Below, one piece after another: positions 7,705-17,400 of a DNA stretch of 42,396 nt. A program made the position numbers and the translations under genes. Source of the DNA: an uncultured Streptococcus sp. (GTDB taxonomy: Bacteria > Bacillota > Bacilli > Lactobacillales > Streptococcaceae); the NCBI RefSeq assembly GCF_901875575.1, contig NZ_CABFMF010000012.1, forward strand, positions 1-42,396. The letters run 5' to 3'. Positions within the stretch are counted from its first letter, which is position 1; every line of letters starts with the position of its first letter. The notes under the pieces were generated by a model. That model saw only the letters and a program-made list of their open reading frames with translations. It did no database searches and was not told the origin of the DNA.

Positions 7705-8871
7705 ATGAAAAAGCAATCACTCTTTTTTGTTCCAGGTATTATCCTGATTGGTGTTTCCTTGCGGACTCCTTTTACTGTTTTACCCATTATTTTAGGAGAT
7801 ATTTCGCAAGGTCTGGGGGTAGAAGTTAGTTCACTAGGTATCTTGACTAGCCTCCCTCTCCTCATGTTTACCCTCTTCTCGCTATTTTCTACTCGACTGG
7901 CTCAGAAAATCGGCCTGGAACATCTCTTCACCTATAGCCTTTTCTTCTTGACCATTGGCTCTCTCATTCGACTAATCAATCTTCCCCTCCTCTATCTAGG
8001 AACCTTGATAGTTGGGGCAAGTATCGCAGTCATCAATGTTCTGCTTCCTAGTCTTATCCAAGCCAATCAACCAAAGAAAATTGGTTTTCTGACTACCTTA
8101 TATGTAACTTCTATGGGGATTGCAACGGCTCTGGCCTCCTATCTTGCCGTGCCCATTACACAAGCCAGTTCTTGGAAAGGACTTATCATCCTCCTCACCC
8201 TGCTCTGTCTAGCAACTCTTTTAGTCTGGTTACCTAATCACCGCTATAATCATAGACTGGTTCCACAAACCCAACAAAAAAGCAAAACAAAGGTCATGCG
8301 TAATAAACAGGTCTGGGCAGTTATTGTTTTCGCAGGCTTTCAGTCTCTGCTCTTTTACACAGCCATGACCTGGCTACCTACTATGGCCATCCATGCAGGC
8401 CTATCCAGTCACGAAGCTGGCTTGCTCACTTCTATCTTCTCTCTGATTAGCATTCCTTTTTCAATGACTATCCCAAGCCTGACAACCAGCTTGTCAACTC
8501 GCAACCGTCAGCTCATGCTCACTCTAGTTTCACTAGCTGGTGTGGTCGGCATTTCCATGCTCTTTTTCCCTATTGGTAATTTCTTTTACTGGCTTGCCAT
8601 CCATCTCCTCATCGGAACGGCAACCAGCGCCCTCTTCCCTTATCTCATGGTCAACTTTTCACTCAAGACAAGCGCCCCTGAAAAGACAGCCCAATTGTCC
8701 GGCCTATCTCAAACAGGAGGCTATATCCTAGCAGCCTTTGGGCCGACTCTCTTTGGATACAGTTTTGACCTTTTCCACTCTTGGGTACCAGCTGTAGCGG
8801 CCCTCTTGCTCGTCGATATCCTGATGACTGTGGCTCTCTTTACAGTAGACAGAGCTGATAAAATCCTCTAA
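7705..8871 (+). CDS. MFS permease, CynX/NimT-like
   Basis: This 388-residue protein has about twelve hydrophobic segments in two halves separated by a basic cytosolic loop near residues 180-200 (NHRYNHRLVPQTQQKSKTKV). The opening GIILIGVSLRTPFTVLPIIL, with the conserved Arg-Thr-Pro stretch, is the start seen in CynX/NimT-type major facilitator proteins, a family with cyanate and 2-nitroimidazole transporters among its few characterised members. The substrate cannot be read from sequence. AGAGG lies 8 nt ahead of ATG. It is a single-gene unit with its own promoter and a strong terminator. It corresponds in position to pneumococcal SP_0101. Confidence 0.85.
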   Translation: MKKQSLFFVPGIILIGVSLRTPFTVLPIILGDISQGLGVEVSSLGILTSLPLLMFTLFSLFSTRLAQKIGLEHLFTYSLFFLTIGSLIRLINLPLLYLGTLIVGASIAVINVLLPSLIQANQPKKIGFLTTLYVTSMGIATALASYLAVPITQASSWKGLIILLTLLCLATLLVWLPNHRYNHRLVPQTQQKSKTKVMRNKQVWAVIVFAGFQSLLFYTAMTWLPTMAIHAGLSSHEAGLLTSIFSLISIPFSMTIPSLTTSLSTRNRQLMLTLVSLAGVVGISMLFFPIGNFFYWLAIHLLIGTATSALFPYLMVNFSLKTSAPEKTAQLSGLSQTGGYILAAFGPTLFGYSFDLFHSWVPAVAALLLVDILMTVALFTVDRADKIL

Positions 8872-8899
8872 ACTCCTAGTAAAAACTAGGAGTTTTTTA
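8870..8899 (+). terminator. Terminator after the MFS gene
   Basis: Stem AAACTCCTAGT / ACTAGGAGTTT with an AAAA loop and a T-run, starting at the stop codon. Confidence 0.9.
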
Positions 8900-8920
8900 T
8901 ATATAAAAATTTTACACATT
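8898..8920. repeat. 23-nt repeat copy 1 upstream of padR
   Basis: It begins TATATATAAAAATTTT and ends ACACATT; 21 of 23 positions match the copy at 8970-8992. The two copies bracket the padR promoter. It is a candidate PadR operator. Confidence 0.5.
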
Positions 8921-8924
8921 TCTC

Positions 8925-8953
8925 TTGACAGGGCTCTCTTTTAGATGTACAAT
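8925..8953 (+). promoter_or_regulatory. Sigma-A promoter of the padR operon
   Basis: Perfect -35 TTGACA (8925-8930), 17-bp spacer, -10 TACAAT (8948-8953). It lies between two near-identical 23-nt repeats, fitting autorepression by PadR. Confidence 0.85.
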
Positions 8954-8969
8954 GTATGTGTAGAAAAAT

Positions 8970-8992
8970 TATATATAAAAATCTTATACATT
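8970..8992. repeat. 23-nt repeat copy 2 upstream of padR
   Basis: Second copy, differing from the 8898-8920 copy at two positions; it lies in the expected untranslated leader, just before the AAGGAGG of padR. Confidence 0.5.
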
Positions 8993-9009
8993 AGAAAAGG
9001 AGGTTTCTC

Positions 9010-9336
9010 ATGTACTTTCCAACATCCTCTGCCTTGATTGAATTTCTCATCTTGGCCGTACTGGAAAAAGGGGATTCTTATGGTTATGAGATTAGCCAGA
9101 CCATTAAGCTGATCGCTAATATCAAAGAATCTACACTCTATCCTATCTTAAAAAAATTGGAAGGCAATAGCTTTCTGATAACCTACTCTAGAGAGTTCCA
9201 AGGTCGCATGCGCAAATACTACTCCTTGACAAATGGTGGTATAGAGCAACTCTTGACCCTAAAAGATGAATGGACACTCTATACAGACACCATCAATGGC
9301 ATCATAGAAGGGAGTATCCGCCATGACAAGAACTGA
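9010..9336 (+). CDS. PadR family transcriptional regulator
   Basis: This 108-residue winged-helix repressor has the typical PadR core LIEFLILAVLEKGDSYGYEISQ, then KESTLYPILKKLEGNSFL and GRMRKYYSLTNGG (wing). Members with this gene order act as repressors that sense envelope-active compounds or antibiotics. A strong AAAAGGAGG site precedes ATG 9010. Its 3' end overlaps the next gene by 14 nt, so it is translationally linked to the DUF1700 and DUF4097 genes. The ligand is unknown; autoregulation is suggested by repeats around its promoter. Confidence 0.92.
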   Translation: MYFPTSSALIEFLILAVLEKGDSYGYEISQTIKLIANIKESTLYPILKKLEGNSFLITYSREFQGRMRKYYSLTNGGIEQLLTLKDEWTLYTDTINGIIEGSIRHDKN

Positions 9337-9916
9337 ATACTTGACTCAGCTAGAACTCTATCTAAAAAAACTGCCTCAGGCTGACCAAATTGAAGCCATG
9401 GATTATTTCAGGGAACTCTTTGACGATGCTGGAGTCGAAGGCGAAGAAGAACTCATCGCTAGCTTGGGAACTCCTAAGGAAGCGGCCCACGAAGTTCTCT
9501 CAAATCTTCTCGATAAAAAAATCAATGAAGCACCTGCTCAAAAGAATAACCGACAAATTTTGCATATCGCCTTGTTAGCCCTACTTGCAGCACCCATCGG
9601 TATTCCTTTAGGAATCGCCATTCTCTTGGCTCTTTTCGCAATCCTTGTGGCCGCTTCGAGCGTCATCTTGGCTTTCTTTGTAGTTTCCATACTTGGTATC
9701 ATCGGTGGATTCCTATTTTTAGTTGAAAGTTTCACTGTCTTAGCCCAAGCTAAATCAGCCTTTATCTTGATTTTTGGTTCTGGTTTACTGGCTATCGGTG
9801 CTTCTTCACTAGTCTTACTAGGTATTTCCTATGTAGCCCGCTTCTTCGGCCTACTCATTGTTCGCCTGGTGCAATTTATTCTCAAAAAAGGAAAGAGAGG
9901 TGATCAGCATGCGTAA
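9323..9916 (+). CDS. DUF1700 family membrane protein
   Basis: This 197-residue protein has a soluble helical N-terminal domain (about 1-65; MTRTEYLTQLELYLKKLPQ, later GTPKEAAHEVLSNLL) characteristic of DUF1700, followed by three or four hydrophobic segments (about 75-185). It overlaps padR by 14 nt and the DUF4097 gene by 8 nt, so the three are one translational unit. PadR-DUF1700-DUF4097 cassettes recur in Firmicutes and are thought to respond to envelope stress; the molecular role of the membrane pair is not established. Confidence 0.88.
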   Translation: MTRTEYLTQLELYLKKLPQADQIEAMDYFRELFDDAGVEGEEELIASLGTPKEAAHEVLSNLLDKKINEAPAQKNNRQILHIALLALLAAPIGIPLGIAILLALFAILVAASSVILAFFVVSILGIIGGFLFLVESFTVLAQAKSAFILIFGSGLLAIGASSLVLLGISYVARFFGLLIVRLVQFILKKGKRGDQHA

Positions 9917-10820
9917 ATGGACAAAAGGATTTCTCATCTTTGGTGTGGTGACTACCATTATCGGCTTTATCCTGCTTTTTGTAGGTATCCAATCTGACGG
10001 GATTAAGAGCCTACTTTCCATGTCCAAGGAGCCTGTTTATGATAGTCGGATGGAAGAGCTGACCTTTGGCAAGGAAGTCGAAAACCTAGAAATCACGCTC
10101 CACCAACACGCGCTGACCATCACAGACTCTTTCGATGATCAAATCCACATTTCTTACCATCCATCTATTTCTGCTAACCATGACCTTGTCACAAATCAAA
10201 ACGATAAAACTCTGAGCCTCACTGATAAGAAACTGTCTGAAAGTCCGTTTCTCTCTTCTGGAATTGGCGGGATTCTCCATATCGCAAGTAGCTACTCTAG
10301 TCGTTTTGATGAAGTTATTCTCCAATTGCCAAAAGGAAGAGCTTTAAAAGGGATCAACATCTCAGCCAATCGCGGTCAAACTAGTATCACCAATGCCAGT
10401 CTTGAAAATGCGACCCTCAATACAAACAGCTATATCCTCCGAATTAAAGGAAGTCGTATCAAAAACAGTAAACTCACAACGCCCAATATCGTTAATATCT
10501 TCGATACAGACCTTACAGATAGTCAGCTAGAGTCAACAGAACATCACTTCCGCGCTGAAAATATTAAAGTATATGGTAAAGTAGAACTATCTTCTAAAAA
10601 TGCGCTCAGTATCATGCTAACTCAAAAAGAAAGCCAAGAAATTAACTTAGACCTCTCGAGTCACCATGGTTTTATTTATCAATTATTAAGAGATAAGAGT
10701 CAACAGAAACCCAACGAATTAAGCAATCCTTACAAAACTGAAAAGACCGATGTAAAAGGTCAACTCATAGCTAAGGCTGATGATTATATTAGTCTTGAGA
10801 CTACAGCCAACAGACCTTAA
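9909..10820 (+). CDS. DUF4097 family membrane-anchored beta-helix protein
   Basis: This 303-residue protein has one N-terminal membrane segment (about residues 7-29, FLIFGVVTTIIGFILLFVGI) and then a beta-rich extracytoplasmic region of short repeating strands (ISANRGQTSITNASLENATL, SYILRIKGSRIKNS, VNIFDTDLTDSQLES), the DUF4097 pattern. ATG 9909 is chosen because AGAGGTGAT lies before it; an in-frame ATG at 9858 lies inside the DUF1700 gene with no ribosome binding site. It overlaps DUF1700 by 8 nt. The likely role is a surface sensor or shield protein controlled by PadR (inference). Confidence 0.85.
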   Translation: MRKWTKGFLIFGVVTTIIGFILLFVGIQSDGIKSLLSMSKEPVYDSRMEELTFGKEVENLEITLHQHALTITDSFDDQIHISYHPSISANHDLVTNQNDKTLSLTDKKLSESPFLSSGIGGILHIASSYSSRFDEVILQLPKGRALKGINISANRGQTSITNASLENATLNTNSYILRIKGSRIKNSKLTTPNIVNIFDTDLTDSQLESTEHHFRAENIKVYGKVELSSKNALSIMLTQKESQEINLDLSSHHGFIYQLLRDKSQQKPNELSNPYKTEKTDVKGQLIAKADDYISLETTANRP

Positions 10821-10877
10821 CAAACCTATTTATATCGACCACAATAACGCATATCTAACTAAAAAGGAGGTTCTACC

Positions 10878-11942
10878 ATGAAACAAGAATGGTTTGAAAG
10901 TAATGATTTTGTAAAAGCAACAAGCAAGAACAAGCCTGATGAACAGCCCCAAGATCTTGCAGACAAGGCTGAAGAAAGGATAGTCAATCTCGATACGCCA
11001 ATTGAAAAAAATATTCAAGTAGAGGAGGAAGTCTCCCAAGCTGAAGTCGAACTGGAAAGCCAGCAAGAAGAGAAAATTGAAACGCCTGAAGACAGTAAAG
11101 CGAAAACAGAAATAGAAGAAAAGAAAGCATCCAATTCTACTGAAGAAGAGCCTGACATTTCTAAAGAAACAGAAAAAGTCACTATAGCTGAAGAAAGTCA
11201 AGAAGCACTTCCTCAGCAAAAACCAACCACGAAAGAGCCCCTTCTTATCAGTCAATCCTTAGAAAGTCCCTATATCCCCGACCAAGCTCCAAAATCTACG
11301 GATAGATGGAAAGAGCAAGCGCTTGATTTTTGGTCTTGGCTAGTGGAAGCGATCAAATCTCCTACGAGCAGTCTTGAAACAAGTAGCACACACAGTTATA
11401 CAGCTTTTCTCTTACTCATTCTGTTTTCTGCATCTTCCTTTTTCTTTAGTATCTACCACATCAAACATGCTTACTATGGACATATAGCAACGATGCATAA
11501 TCACTTCCCTGAGCAGCTAGCTCCTTTAACTCTCTTTTCAATCATCTCTATCCTAGTAGCAACAACACTCTTCTTCTTTTCATTCCTCTTGGGTAGTTTC
11601 GTTGTGAGACGATTTATCTACCAAGAAAAAGACTGGACGCTAGAAAAGGTTCTCCAACAGTATAGTCAACTCTTGGCAATTCCAATCTTCCTCACTGCTA
11701 TTGCTAGTTTCTTTGCCTTCTTTGATAGCCTGCGATTTACAGCCCTCTTGTGTGTGATTAGCATTGGAATCATTCTGCTTGCCAGTCTCCATATCATTAC
11801 AAGACCAAGTCAAGCAAGTGAAACCGACTCCTTCTATCAATTATTCTTGTCTGTCCTTGTGAACGGAGTTATTATCCTCCTCTTCTTTGTAGCTGAAGTG
11901 GCACTGATTGGGGATTATCTCCGTATCTTAGCCTTTCTTTAA
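10878..11942 (+). CDS. Glu/Lys-rich membrane protein of unknown function
   Basis: This 354-residue protein has a long, highly charged, low-complexity N-terminal half (about residues 20-140, rich in Glu, Lys, Gln and Ser) and then about five or six membrane segments (about 172-350) ending LIGDYLRILAFL. A strong AAGGAGG precedes ATG. It lies 57 nt after the DUF4097 gene on the same strand and may share its promoter. The hydrophobic half resembles Yip1/DUF-type streptococcal membrane proteins, but I cannot assign a family with certainty. The acidic tail would be cytosolic if the first span runs in-to-out. It is conserved at this place in pneumococcus (SP_0097 position). Confidence 0.8.
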   Translation: MKQEWFESNDFVKATSKNKPDEQPQDLADKAEERIVNLDTPIEKNIQVEEEVSQAEVELESQQEEKIETPEDSKAKTEIEEKKASNSTEEEPDISKETEKVTIAEESQEALPQQKPTTKEPLLISQSLESPYIPDQAPKSTDRWKEQALDFWSWLVEAIKSPTSSLETSSTHSYTAFLLLILFSASSFFFSIYHIKHAYYGHIATMHNHFPEQLAPLTLFSIISILVATTLFFFSFLLGSFVVRRFIYQEKDWTLEKVLQQYSQLLAIPIFLTAIASFFAFFDSLRFTALLCVISIGIILLASLHIITRPSQASETDSFYQLFLSVLVNGVIILLFFVAEVALIGDYLRILAFL

Positions 11943-11947
11943 GATTC

Positions 11948-11976
11948 AATCCTGTCATCCATGGCAGGATTTTTTT
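11948..11976 (+). terminator. Terminator of the padR-DUF1700-DUF4097 cluster
   Basis: Stem AATCCTGTC / GGCAGGATT (one G-U pair) with a run of seven T, right after the stop codon. Confidence 0.85.
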
Positions 11977-12000
11977 GAATACAACATGTCCGTCTAACTA

Positions 12001-12024
12001 AAAAACAGCCCCTGAGGACTGTTT
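12001..12024 (-). terminator. Terminator of trhO
   Basis: On the minus strand AAACAGTCC-TCAG-GGGCTGTTT is followed by T residues, five nt past the stop codon. Confidence 0.8.
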
Positions 12025-12028
12025 GATC

Positions 12029-13015
12029 TTATACAGTAGCTGCTTGATCCAAGCTTTCACCGATAGTGGCTAGGCGCTCGACAACTTCAGCTTGTGTCAA
12101 TTCATTTTCTGAAACATAGCGGTTACGTGGGTGAACACGGCACTCGTGTGAGCATCCACGAAGGTACTTGTCTTCATTTTCTTCTGATGTCAAGATACGA
12201 CGGTTACAGAATGGATTTCCACAGTTGACATAACGTTCACATGGGGTTCCATCAAACCAGTCTTTCCCTACGATGGTTGGGTTAACATGGTTAACATCTA
12301 CGGCGATACGCTCGTCAAAGACGTACATTTTCCCATCCCAAAGCTCACCTTGAACTTCTGGGTCTTTACCGTAAGTTGCGATTCCTCCGTGCAATTGGCC
12401 TACATCTTTGTAGCCTTCACGAACCATCCAACCTGAGAATTTCTCACAGCGAACGCCACCTGTACAGTAAACCACAACACGTTTGTCCATGAATTTTTCC
12501 TTGTTGTCACGAACCCACTGTGGCAACTCACGGAAGTTGCGGATGTCTGGGCGGATAGCCCCACGAAAATGTCCTAGGTCGTACTCATAATCGTTACGTG
12601 TGTCAAGGACAACAGTATCTTCATCAAGAAGGGCTTCTTTGAACTCTTTTGGAGACAAGTAAGCACCTGTTGTTTCAAGTGGATTGATGTCGTTGTCGAA
12701 GTCATTGTCTTCCAAACCAAGGTGGACAATTTCTTTCTTGTAGCGAACAAACATCTTCTTGAAGGCTTGTTCATTTTCTTCGTCAATCTTGAACCAGAGG
12801 TCTTCCATTCCTGGAAGGCTGTGAACGTAGTCCATGTATTTTTGAGTTGTTTCATAGTCACCTGAGACTGTTCCGTTAATTCCCTCGTCAGCGACTAGGA
12901 TGCGGCCTTTAAGACCAATTGATTTACAGAAAGCCAAGTGATCTGCAGCAAATTGCTCTGCATTTTCAATTGGAGTATAAAGGTAGTAAAGTAAGACACG
13001 AATATCTTTTGCCAT
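12029..13015 (-). CDS. trhO: tRNA uridine(34) hydroxylase (rhodanese family, formerly UPF0176)
   Basis: This 328-residue protein has an N-terminal acylphosphatase-like domain (about 1-95), a rhodanese domain (about 120-220) with the active loop CTGGVRCEK (Cys184; second Cys190), and a C-terminal Cys cluster (CERYVNCGNPFCNRR ... CSHEC) that probably binds zinc. TrhO makes 5-hydroxyuridine at the wobble position of tRNAs, an oxygen-dependent first step toward mo5U/cmo5U. ATG 13015 is preferred because AAGAGA lies upstream and the family starts MAKDIRVLLYY; an in-frame ATG at 13060 lacks a ribosome binding site. It corresponds to pneumococcal SP_0095. Confidence 0.95.
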   Translation of the reverse strand: MAKDIRVLLYYLYTPIENAEQFAADHLAFCKSIGLKGRILVADEGINGTVSGDYETTQKYMDYVHSLPGMEDLWFKIDEENEQAFKKMFVRYKKEIVHLGLEDNDFDNDINPLETTGAYLSPKEFKEALLDEDTVVLDTRNDYEYDLGHFRGAIRPDIRNFRELPQWVRDNKEKFMDKRVVVYCTGGVRCEKFSGWMVREGYKDVGQLHGGIATYGKDPEVQGELWDGKMYVFDERIAVDVNHVNPTIVGKDWFDGTPCERYVNCGNPFCNRRILTSEENEDKYLRGCSHECRVHPRNRYVSENELTQAEVVERLATIGESLDQAATV

Positions 13016-13211
13016 AAGATTTGTTCTCTTTTCTATTCTTAAATTTTCAGAATTTTTCATCCAACAATACTAGTATACCTGCTTGAGAAAACGAATGCAA
13101 TTTATTTGACTGAAAATTATAGAGAAAGGACTTTCCTGCACTTCAGTGGTGAAGTTGTAACAGCTTTATTCCAAGAATTTAAAGGTCTATAACTTTCTGC
13201 TTACAGGCATT

Positions 13212-13508
13212 TCAGTAACCATATCGAATATTAGATAGATCTCGCAATTTTTTAATCTGCTTAGATTGACTTTCCGATAAATGCAACTTATGTTCAATCA
13301 ATACACCTGCAATAGCGACATTCATTTGACTCAGAACAAATGGAACAGAGGTTCCACCATCCTTCAGCTGAGCTTTAAAAATAACTAAGTGCTTTTTGAG
13401 AGGGGCAAGTTGAGGCGTATCGTCTATATCTTGAAGGAGCTGATCTATGATAACAATCGCCTCATGAGATCTTTCACTCCCTCCAGCAAACCATTTTAAA
13501 TTGGACAT
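13212..13508 (-). CDS. Bacteriocin immunity protein (enterocin A immunity-like), orphan
   Basis: This 98-residue soluble helical protein has the pattern of EntA-type immunity proteins of class II bacteriocins: EAIVIIDQLLQDI, LKKHLVIFKAQLKDGGTSVPFVLSQMN, and the C-terminal KKLRDLSNIRYGY that is common in streptococcal members. AGGAGG lies 7-8 nt before ATG 13508. These proteins act at the inner membrane face, binding the Man-PTS-bacteriocin complex. No bacteriocin precursor with a double-glycine leader is visible nearby, so it looks like an orphan defence gene next to decayed DNA. The family call is good but rests on short motifs. Confidence 0.72.
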   Translation of the reverse strand: MSNLKWFAGGSERSHEAIVIIDQLLQDIDDTPQLAPLKKHLVIFKAQLKDGGTSVPFVLSQMNVAIAGVLIEHKLHLSESQSKQIKKLRDLSNIRYGY

Positions 13509-14343
13509 TCATTTTCCTCCTGAAATTTGCTTGACAAGAAGCTCGTTTTCTTTATGTGAATTCTCCTTTGTAAAGTCAATACATCTTTAATCTCCATTTA
13601 TTCACACATAATATAAAAACAAAGGTGACTCTAATACTGAATATATCAAAAAAATAAGTTAAAAACAATCTTTATCATACTTTTCTTTTGATAGTGACAA
13701 TCTGACTAATCATGCTAGTCTTCTGCTCTTCAAAGGTCTCGTCAAAAAGTTGAATCTAAACGAAGTCCGTTCAAAACACCTTTTGATTGATGATAAGAGA
13801 CGCTATTATTTCTACTTAGATACCACTTTATTATCCAATGTCTCTTTGGCTACAATACAGATTATGCCTGTAAGGGATTGAAATCAGATGCTCATTTCTA
13901 ACAGTTTTAGAGACTGGACTAATCGCTTCACAACTAACATTGTCTCGCTTTCTTTCACGTTCAACAGAGAAAACCGTTAAGAGCTTTAGCATATTGAGCT
14001 TTGAATTAGTTCAACTTTTTTTACAAATTTAAAAACAATCCAGTCTTATCATTAATGTAGACTCAACTCATTTTACCATTTAAGATCATAAAGAGAAACC
14101 CGGCTATAATGCTCATTAGCTAGCAAAAGCTTATCACCCTATCTCTTCCGTTACAGAAACTACACTGAATACACTAAACTTTAATCAATACAATGCATCA
14201 GAAGACATTCAAAGCAAGTTAGGAAGCCTATTCTGTCGCCGAGGATAATAGTAGTCTCTCTACCTGGTACATATGGTCTACTCTCGGACTTTAGCCAACC
14301 TGCCCAGGAAAACCAAATTATGATATTGTAATCCCTAAAAGCC
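13509..14343. other. Gene-free, decayed DNA between the immunity gene and the giant surface-protein gene
   Basis: About 0.8 kb without a credible gene. Short open stretches occur on both strands (for example about 40 codons on the minus strand near 13860-13980) but all are broken by stops and none has a convincing ribosome binding site. A stretch near 13731-13752 (CTCTTCAAAGGTCTC and following) weakly resembles the BOX A module of pneumococcal BOX repeats. I recognise no insertion sequence. The region reads as eroded coding sequence at a rearrangement-prone site. Confidence 0.5.
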
Positions 14344-14380
14344 AAAAATCTCCCAGCAGACTTTCCTGCTAGGAGATTTT
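14344..14380 (-). terminator. Terminator of the giant surface-protein gene
   Basis: Minus strand: AAATCTCCTAGCAG-GAAAGT-CTGCTGGGAGATTT followed by T residues, about 70 nt past the stop codon. Confidence 0.85.
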
Positions 14381-14451
14381 CTTATGAGAGGTACTTGTTT
14401 AAGCTTTGAAAATCGGACTTATCATCTGATAATTATCAAACGATCTACCAA

Positions 14452-17400
14452 TTAAGCTTCTTCGTCTTCTTTACGACGACGTCCTGCAAGACCAAGACCA
14501 AGTAATGCACTTGCTGCCGCTGCTACCATAGCTACAGTAGAATCTGCTGTACCTGTATTTGGTAATTCTTTAGCTACTTTACGCGCGTTTGTGGTTTCTT
14601 CTTGATTAGCATTTACTACTGCTTTAACACCTGCACCTGCATTAGTTCCTGCATTGTTGTTAGCACCTTTAGCTACTACTAATTTATCTGCTGGAATTAC
14701 CATTTTTTGTCCATCTGGGTAAACGATTGTTGCTTCCCCTTTTGCTGAGATTGTGATCTTAGCATCTTTAAGTTTTGGATTTGCTTTGATTAATGCTTCT
14801 TTAACAGCTGCTTTTTCTGCGTCTGTAAGGTTATTCACATCACCTACTGCAACTTTTTCTGGTAAGTTAATATCTAATTCTGCATTTCCATTAGAGTCAG
14901 ATAATTTTTCTTCTACTAATTTATCTGCTGGAATTACCACTTTTTGTCCATCTGGGTAAACGATTGTCGCTTCTCCTGTTGCTGAAATTGTAATATTAGC
15001 ATCTTTAAGTTTTGGATTTGCTTTAATCAATGCTTCTTTAACAGCTGCTTTTTCTTCATCTGTTAAGTTTGTTTTGTTAACTACTCCAACTTTTTCTGGT
15101 AATTTTGGTGTTTCTTTTTGTCTGAAAGCATCATCTCTTGGAATTGCTAATACTTGACCTTCTTTTGTAACGATAGTTACATTTCCTTCTTTGTCAATAG
15201 TAACAGCTAATTCTTTCTTACCATCTTTTTCGATTGTTGCATTACCATCTTTATCAATAGTAATTTTCACTTTACCATCTTTAGATGCGTAAACTGTATT
15301 TTCTTTATCATCAGTTGATTTCTCTAGAGTGCTAATGTCGAATTCTTCAACACCAGTGATAGCTCCTAGAATCATGAATTGGAACTTCGCTTTTTCTTCT
15401 GGAGTAATATTCTTAAGGTCAGTTACAGTTACTTTACTTAAATCAAACTCAAGGTTATCTCCACCATTTTTCGCTTTAGCATCTTCTTTATCTTTCACTA
15501 GTTGTTCTTTAGCTATTGTTGCTGTAGAACCGTCTGGTAATGTTACTGTTGCATTTCCTTTGTCGTCTACTACTACAGTTGAACCTGGGTTGACTGCTTC
15601 AATTGCTTTCTTAACTGCTTCTTTTTCAGCGTCTGTTAAGTTTTCTTTATCTCCAACTAATGTACGGAAGGCAGGTGTTTTCACTTTAGCGTTCTTAGCT
15701 TCGTCAGCTAGGTTGTCAGCTGGGAGTACTAAGTCTGTTGATGGGATGTTTAGAACTGTTCCATCAGCTTTAGTTACTGTTGCATTTCCTTTGTCGTCTA
15801 CTACTACAGTTGAACCTGGGTTGACTGCTTCAACAGCTTTCTTAACTTTTGCTTTTTCTTCATCTGTAAGTTTAGTTGGATCTGCTACTACAGTTTTAGC
15901 TGCTGGTGTGTTCGCATCGTTACCACCATTATCTTTCTTAGCATCGTCTTCAACTTTAACTAAATCTGTTGATGGGATAACTGAAACATTGCCATCTTTC
16001 ACTACAGTTGCATTTCCTTTATCGTCAACTACTACAGTTGCGCCTGGATTTGCTGCTTTAACCTTGTCTTCAATTGCTTTCTTCTCTTCTGGAGTTAGAG
16101 CATTTGGATCTGCTACTTTTGTTTTAGCTGCTGGTGTAATTGCATTGTCTTTAGCTTGTCCATCGTTCACATCTTTTTCAGATTTTGTTAAATCTGATGC
16201 TGGGATGACTGCTGTCTTACCTTCTGGTGTTGTGACTGTTGCGTTTCCTTTGTCGTCTACTACTACAGTTGAACCTGGGTTGACTGCTTTAACTTTAGCT
16301 ACGATTGCATCTTTCTCATCTTGTGTTAATGAGTCTGGATTTGCAACTTTTGTCTTAGAAGCTGGTTTAACAATATCGTTTCCTGCTTTTGGTGCTTTTT
16401 CTGCATCTGCATTCTTCGTTAAGTCTGATGCTGGAATTACCGCTGTTTTACCATTTGGAAGTGTTACTGTTGCATTTCCTTTGTCGTCTACTACAACTTC
16501 AGCACCTGAATTTACTGCTTTAACTTTAGCTGCGATTGCATCTTTCTCTTCTGGAGTTAAGCTTTCTGGATTTGCTACTACAGTCTTATCTGCTGGTTTA
16601 ACGATGTCGTTTCCTGCGTTTGGTTTAGCTGCGTCTGCTGCTGATTTAGTTAAGTCCGCTGCTGGAATTACAACTGGTTTACCATCTTTAGGTGTTACTG
16701 TTGCATTTCCTTTGTCGTCTACTACTACAGTCGCATCTGGATTTACTGCTTTGACTTTAGCAACAATTGCTTCTTTCTCATCTTGTGTTAATGAGTCTGG
16801 ATTTGCTACTACAGTCTTATCCGCTGGTTTAACTACGTCGTTTCCTGCGTTTGGCTCTTTAGCTGAATCTGCTGTCTTAGTTAAGTCTTTCGCTGGAATT
16901 ACTGCTACTTTGCCATCTTTAGTTACTGTTGCATTTCCTTTGTTGTCCACTACAACTTCAGCACCTGGATTTACTGCTTTAACTTTAGCTGCAATTGCAT
17001 CTTTCTCATCTTGTGTTAATGAGTCTGGATTTGCTACTACAGTCTTATCTGCTGGTGTGTTTACATCGTTTCCTGCGTTTGGCTTAGCTGCGTCTTCTTT
17101 TGTTTTCACTAAATCTTTCGCTGGGATAACCACTGTCTTACCATCTTTAGTTGTTACTGTTGCATTTCCTTTATCATCTACAACTACAGTTTTAGCTTCT
17201 GGATTTACTTCTGCTACTTTAGCTGCGATTGCATCTTGCTCGTCTGTTGTTAATGATTCTGGATTTTCTACAACTGTCTTGTCAGCTGGTTTAACTACGT
17301 CGTTTCCTGCGTTTGGTTCTTTAGCTGAATCTGCTGTCTTAGTTAATGCCGCCGCTGGAATTACTGCTGTCTTACCATCTTTAGTTGTTACTGTTGCATT

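Noticed and set aside
10830..11255. A 141-codon minus-strand frame opposite the Glu-rich membrane protein gene.
   Set aside because: Phe/Leu/Arg-rich mirror of the Glu/Lys-rich coding strand; no ribosome binding site.
13731..13752. Possible BOX A element.
   Set aside because: Only about 17 of 22 positions fit the remembered BOX A consensus and no BOX B or BOX C module follows.
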